64,000 nucleotides of DNA from Martelella alba. Its GTDB lineage: Bacteria > Pseudomonadota > Gammaproteobacteria > Enterobacterales > Enterobacteriaceae. This document shows positions 61,567 through 64,000 of this stretch, one piece after another. Location of the stretch: positions 83,950 through 147,949 of the forward strand of contig NZ_SZPQ01000017.1 of the NCBI RefSeq assembly GCF_005217455.1, given 5' to 3'. Position 1 is the stretch's first letter, and every line of letters begins with the position of its first letter. The position numbers and the translations under genes are program-made. The notes below the pieces were generated by a model. The model was not told where the DNA came from and made no database searches. It saw nothing but the letters and a program-made list of their open reading frames with translations.

Positions 61567-61794
61567 ATGCCGCAAGTATCCCGTTATAGCGACAAACAGG
61601 TCGAAACATTGCTGGACGAACTGTCGGCCGTGCTGGCGAAACATCAGGCGCCGGCCGATTTGTCTTTGATGGTGCTGGGCAACATGGCGACCCATATCAT
61701 CAATAGCCGCATCGCGCCGGAACAACGCAAGATACTGGCGCGTTCGTTTAGCGAAGCCTTATTATCTTCCATTACGGAAGCCGGCACGCATTAA
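61567..61794 (+). CDS. yejL: YejL family protein (DUF1414)
   Basis: 75 residues, full length for Yej[17 protein letters not shown] and [13 protein letters not shown] match E. coli. Function unknown. It precedes yejM by 19 bases, so the two are likely cotranscribed. Confidence 0.92.
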   Translation: MPQVSRYSDKQVETLLDELSAVLAKHQAPADLSLMVLGNMATHIINSRIAPEQRKILARSFSEALLSSITEAGTH

Positions 61795-61813
61795 TCGGAC
61801 AGACCGAACAGAT

Positions 61814-63589
61814 ATGGTGACCAATAGCCAGCGCTACCGTGACAAAGTTTCCCAAATGATCAGTTGGGGTCACTGGTTCGTCCTTTTCAATATTCTGCTA
61901 AGCCTTGGGCTTGGCAGCCGCTATTTGTTTGTCGCCGATTGGCCCGGCTCGCTGGCCGGCCGGGTGTATGCTTTCGTCAGTTGGCTGGGGCATTTTAGCT
62001 TTATCGCTTTCACGTTGTATCTGCTGGTCATCTTCCCACTCACTTTCGTGGTGATGTCCCAGCGGCTGCTGCGCTTTTTATCCGCCATCATCGCCACCGC
62101 CGGCTTGACGCTGCTGTTGCTGGACAGCGAGGTTTTCACCCGCTTTCATCTGCACCTTAATCCGGTGGTCTGGGATTTGGTGGTAAATCCGGAAGAAGGA
62201 GAGCTGTCCCGCGACTGGCAATTGATGTTTATCAGTATTCCGGTCATTTTCCTGGTGGAAATGCTGTTTGGCACCTGGAGCTGGCAGAAACTGCGCAGTC
62301 TCAACCGCCACAAGCTGGGCAGACCGGTGACCGCGCTGCTTATCAGCGCGTTCTTTGCCTCGCATATTCTGTATATCTGGGCGGACGCCAACTTCTACCG
62401 CCCCATCACCATGCAGCGCGCCAATCTGCCGCTATCCTATCCCATGACCGCCCGCCGTTTCCTGGAACGGTACGGGCTGCTGGACGCCCAGGAATATGAG
62501 CGCCGTCTGGTGCGCCAGGGGAACCCCGAGGCCTTGGCGGTGGAATACCCCTTGAGCACCCTGTCCTTTCAGGAAGGCGGCAGCCATTACAATCTGCTGC
62601 TGATCAATGCCGGCACCCTGCGCAATGATACGCTGGACAAGCAAATGCCCAGGGTACGGCAATTCGCCGCGGATAATATCCGTTTCACGGATCATTTCAG
62701 TACCGGCAATCGTTCCGACACTGGCTTGTTCGGCTTGTTTTACGGCATTTCCGCCTCTTATCTGGACGGTATCCTGGCGTCGCGCAAAACGTCGGTATTG
62801 CTTGATTCGTTCAGCAAACAAGGCTATCAGTTGAGCCTGTTCTCCTCCAACGGCTTTGGCAGCCCGTTGGATAGGCAAGCCCTGCTCACCGATTTCAGCC
62901 TGCCGGAGCCGGTCAGCCAGACCGACGCGCAAACCGTCGAACAATGGCAGAAATGGCATGCCGGCTACAGCGGCTCCGCCCCGTGGTTTTCATATGTGGA
63001 ATTCAACGGCACGGACACCACGCCCGATATGAACAACACCCCGGTGCTTTATCGCCATTATTTGCAGGGGGCGCAGCGGTTGGACGGCTATATCGGACAG
63101 ATGCTCGATACCTTGCGGGAAAAAAGCGAGCTGAACAATACCGTGGTCATTATCACCGCCGCCAATGGTATCGAACTGAATGACGCCCATAACGGCCATT
63201 GGGAAGCCGGCACGGAACTGAACCGTTTCCAGATGCAGGTGCCGCTGGTGGTGCATTGGCCGGGCACGCCGGCGCAGTCGGTGGACAAGCTCACCGATCA
63301 TAAAGACATCACCGTCAGTCTGATGCAGCGCCTGCTGCACGCCACAACCGCCGTCAGCGACTATTCACAGGGCGAGGATTTATTCGCCCCCCGCCGCCAG
63401 AATGACTGGGTCGTCAGCGGCGATAACGGCACCTTGGTCATCAATACCCCCAGTCAGACCCTCTTGCTGCATGACGATGGCGATTACCGGACCTACAACT
63501 TGCAAGGCGAGCGTTTTCGCCACGCCAAACCCCAGTTAGCGCTGCTGTTGCAGGTGCTGACCGACGAACGGCGATTTATTGCCAACTAA
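61814..63589 (+). CDS. yejM: LPS biosynthesis-modulating protein YejM/PbgA (LapC)
   Basis: 591 residues. Five N-terminal membrane helices followed by a periplasmic sulfatase-like domain. In E. coli it senses periplasmic-leaflet LPS and, through LapB, tunes LpxC degradation. INAGTLRNDTLDKQMP and DALADKTSVLLDS-like stretches (ILASRKTSVLLDSF) match. The metal-site residues of true sulfatases are degenerate: the usual catalytic Cys/Thr site reads NAGTLRND. Confidence 0.94.
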   Translation: MVTNSQRYRDKVSQMISWGHWFVLFNILLSLGLGSRYLFVADWPGSLAGRVYAFVSWLGHFSFIAFTLYLLVIFPLTFVVMSQRLLRFLSAIIATAGLTLLLLDSEVFTRFHLHLNPVVWDLVVNPEEGELSRDWQLMFISIPVIFLVEMLFGTWSWQKLRSLNRHKLGRPVTALLISAFFASHILYIWADANFYRPITMQRANLPLSYPMTARRFLERYGLLDAQEYERRLVRQGNPEALAVEYPLSTLSFQEGGSHYNLLLINAGTLRNDTLDKQMPRVRQFAADNIRFTDHFSTGNRSDTGLFGLFYGISASYLDGILASRKTSVLLDSFSKQGYQLSLFSSNGFGSPLDRQALLTDFSLPEPVSQTDAQTVEQWQKWHAGYSGSAPWFSYVEFNGTDTTPDMNNTPVLYRHYLQGAQRLDGYIGQMLDTLREKSELNNTVVIITAANGIELNDAHNGHWEAGTELNRFQMQVPLVVHWPGTPAQSVDKLTDHKDITVSLMQRLLHATTAVSDYSQGEDLFAPRRQNDWVVSGDNGTLVINTPSQTLLLHDDGDYRTYNLQGERFRHAKPQLALLLQVLTDERRFIAN

Positions 63590-63667
63590 CTGCTTAATTC
63601 TATAGCAGTCAATTCGGCGGGCTATTGCAATCAGCTCAGGAAACGGTAGTATAAGCGCCCATGCAGT

Positions 63668-63744
63668 CGGCATGTAGCGCAGCCTGGTAGCGCACCGTCA
63701 TGGGGTGTCGGGGGTCGGAGGTTCAAATCCTCTCATGCCGACCA
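63668..63744 (+). tRNA. proL: tRNA-Pro (anticodon GGG)
   Basis: 77 bases including encoded CCA. Acceptor arm CGGCATG pairs with CATGCCG. Anticodon loop ATGGGGT places GGG at positions 34-36. T-loop region GGTTCAAATCC is standard. Nearly identical to E. coli proL, and in the same place after yejM. Confidence 0.97.
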
Positions 63745-63758
63745 AACAACCCCAAGAA

Positions 63759-63785
63759 AACCAACCTGTTAGGGTTGGTTTTTTT
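63759..63785 (+). terminator. Terminator after tRNA-Pro
   Basis: AACCAACC and GGTTGGTT arms with a TGTTAG loop, then a T-run to 63785. Confidence 0.85.
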
Positions 63786-63796
63786 ATGCCTGAAAT

Positions 63797-63836
63797 ATGG
63801 ACAGGGAAAAATAAGGGAAAAACCAGGGAAAAACCA
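63797..63836. repeat. Three AGGGAAAAA direct repeats beside tRNA-Pro
   Basis: AGGGAAAAA occurs three times within 40 bases (first near 63799, then near 63810 and 63821). Closely spaced A-rich direct repeats next to a tRNA could be integrase arm sites, but no core duplication is visible. Confidence 0.4.
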
Positions 63837-63854
63837 CACCTCCTACATACCAGT

Positions 63855-64000
63855 TTATGATGCTCCGTTCTGGGACTTTAGGGTTGCAATTTCCTGTTCC
63901 TGAGCGTCAATTTTAGCTGACAGCGCCTTGATTGCCTCGACCAGTAATCCAGCTATTTCGCCATAGCCAACAGCGAGGCAATCTTCTATCACTGAACCGT
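63855..64000 (-). CDS. Phage tail-fibre-type C-terminus, cut by window edge
   Basis: The minus strand is open from the right edge to a TAA at 63855, about 48 codons. It ends ...VGYGEIAGLLVEAIKALSAKID and EQEIATLKSQNGAS, the pattern of the helical C-terminus of phage tail-fibre proteins with an S74-type (endosialidase) chaperone domain. Lower GC than the genes before it. A prophage adjoining the proline tRNA is likely, but only this fragment is visible. Confidence 0.5.
   Translation of the reverse strand, partial: GSVIEDCLAVGYGEIAGLLVEAIKALSAKIDAQEQEIATLKSQNGAS

Noticed and set aside
63700..63903. 67-residue frame over tRNA-Pro
   Set aside because: It begins inside the tRNA and runs through the terminator.

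Overview
The window is from the chromosome of a GC-rich member of the Enterobacterales. Long blocks follow the Escherichia coli K-12 order between metG and proL: apbC/metG, yohJK-cdd-sanA, mglCAB-galS, yeiB-folE, yeiG, lysP-yeiE, nfo, fruAKB-setB-yeiP-yeiR-lpxT-mepS, yejABEF-yejG-bcr-rsuA-radD-rplY-yejK-yejL-yejM, then the GGG-anticodon proline tRNA. High GC, ERIC repeats and insertions unlike E. coli suggest a soil, plant or insect-associated lineage such as the Sodalis/Pectobacterium side of the order. That placement is inference; no rRNA is present.

Layout. 1-2057: the start of an AI-2E family permease, divergent from a PfkB sugar kinase. 2081-6653: apbC/metG and an MFS exporter. 6723-8393: a KDG-aldolase-like protein and an orphan dual-specificity phosphatase. 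8613-11727: yohJK, cdd, sanA. 11739-19525: an eight-gene operon on the minus strand that E. coli lacks at this place. 19856-24747: mglBAC and galS. 25048-30398: basS-basR-eptA, yeiB, folE. 30533-36142: YbfB-type MFS, LysR regulator, frmA, yeiG, lysP. 36343-39448: yeiE, nfo and an orphan gene. 39484-43261: fruBKA. 44022-48853: setB, yeiP, yeiR, lpxT, mepS. 49335-55235: the yejABEF oligopeptide importer and yejG. 55858-63589: bcr, rsuA, radD, rplY, yejK, yejL, yejM. 63668-63744: tRNA-Pro, followed by what looks like the tail-fibre end of a prophage that runs off the window.

The most interesting part is the 11739-19525 operon. It joins a complete OpuC/OsmX-type importer (normally for betaines and other quaternary amines) to a histidine-ammonia-lyase homologue, a CaiB-type CoA transferase, a 3-hydroxyacyl-CoA dehydrogenase and an enoyl-CoA hydratase, with every junction overlapping or within a few bases. 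The lyase keeps the fold motifs and the Ser-His pair that marks imidazole substrates in the HAL family, but it lacks the Ala-Ser-Gly triad that forms the MIO electrophile. Ergothionase, which removes trimethylamine from ergothioneine, is the established MIO-less precedent. My hypothesis is import of an imidazole betaine (ergothioneine or hercynine), elimination of trimethylamine, then CoA-dependent beta-oxidation of the acrylate product. This is inference and needs biochemical testing.

The rest is mostly housekeeping and envelope genes. Visible regulation includes a PmrA box inside the end of yeiB upstream of eptA-basR-basS, two Cra boxes before fruB, paired CRP and GalS sites before both mglB and galS, and a terminator-like hairpin between mglB and mglA. 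Start codons were moved from the longest open frame where E. coli homology, ribosome-binding sites or overlaps supported it.
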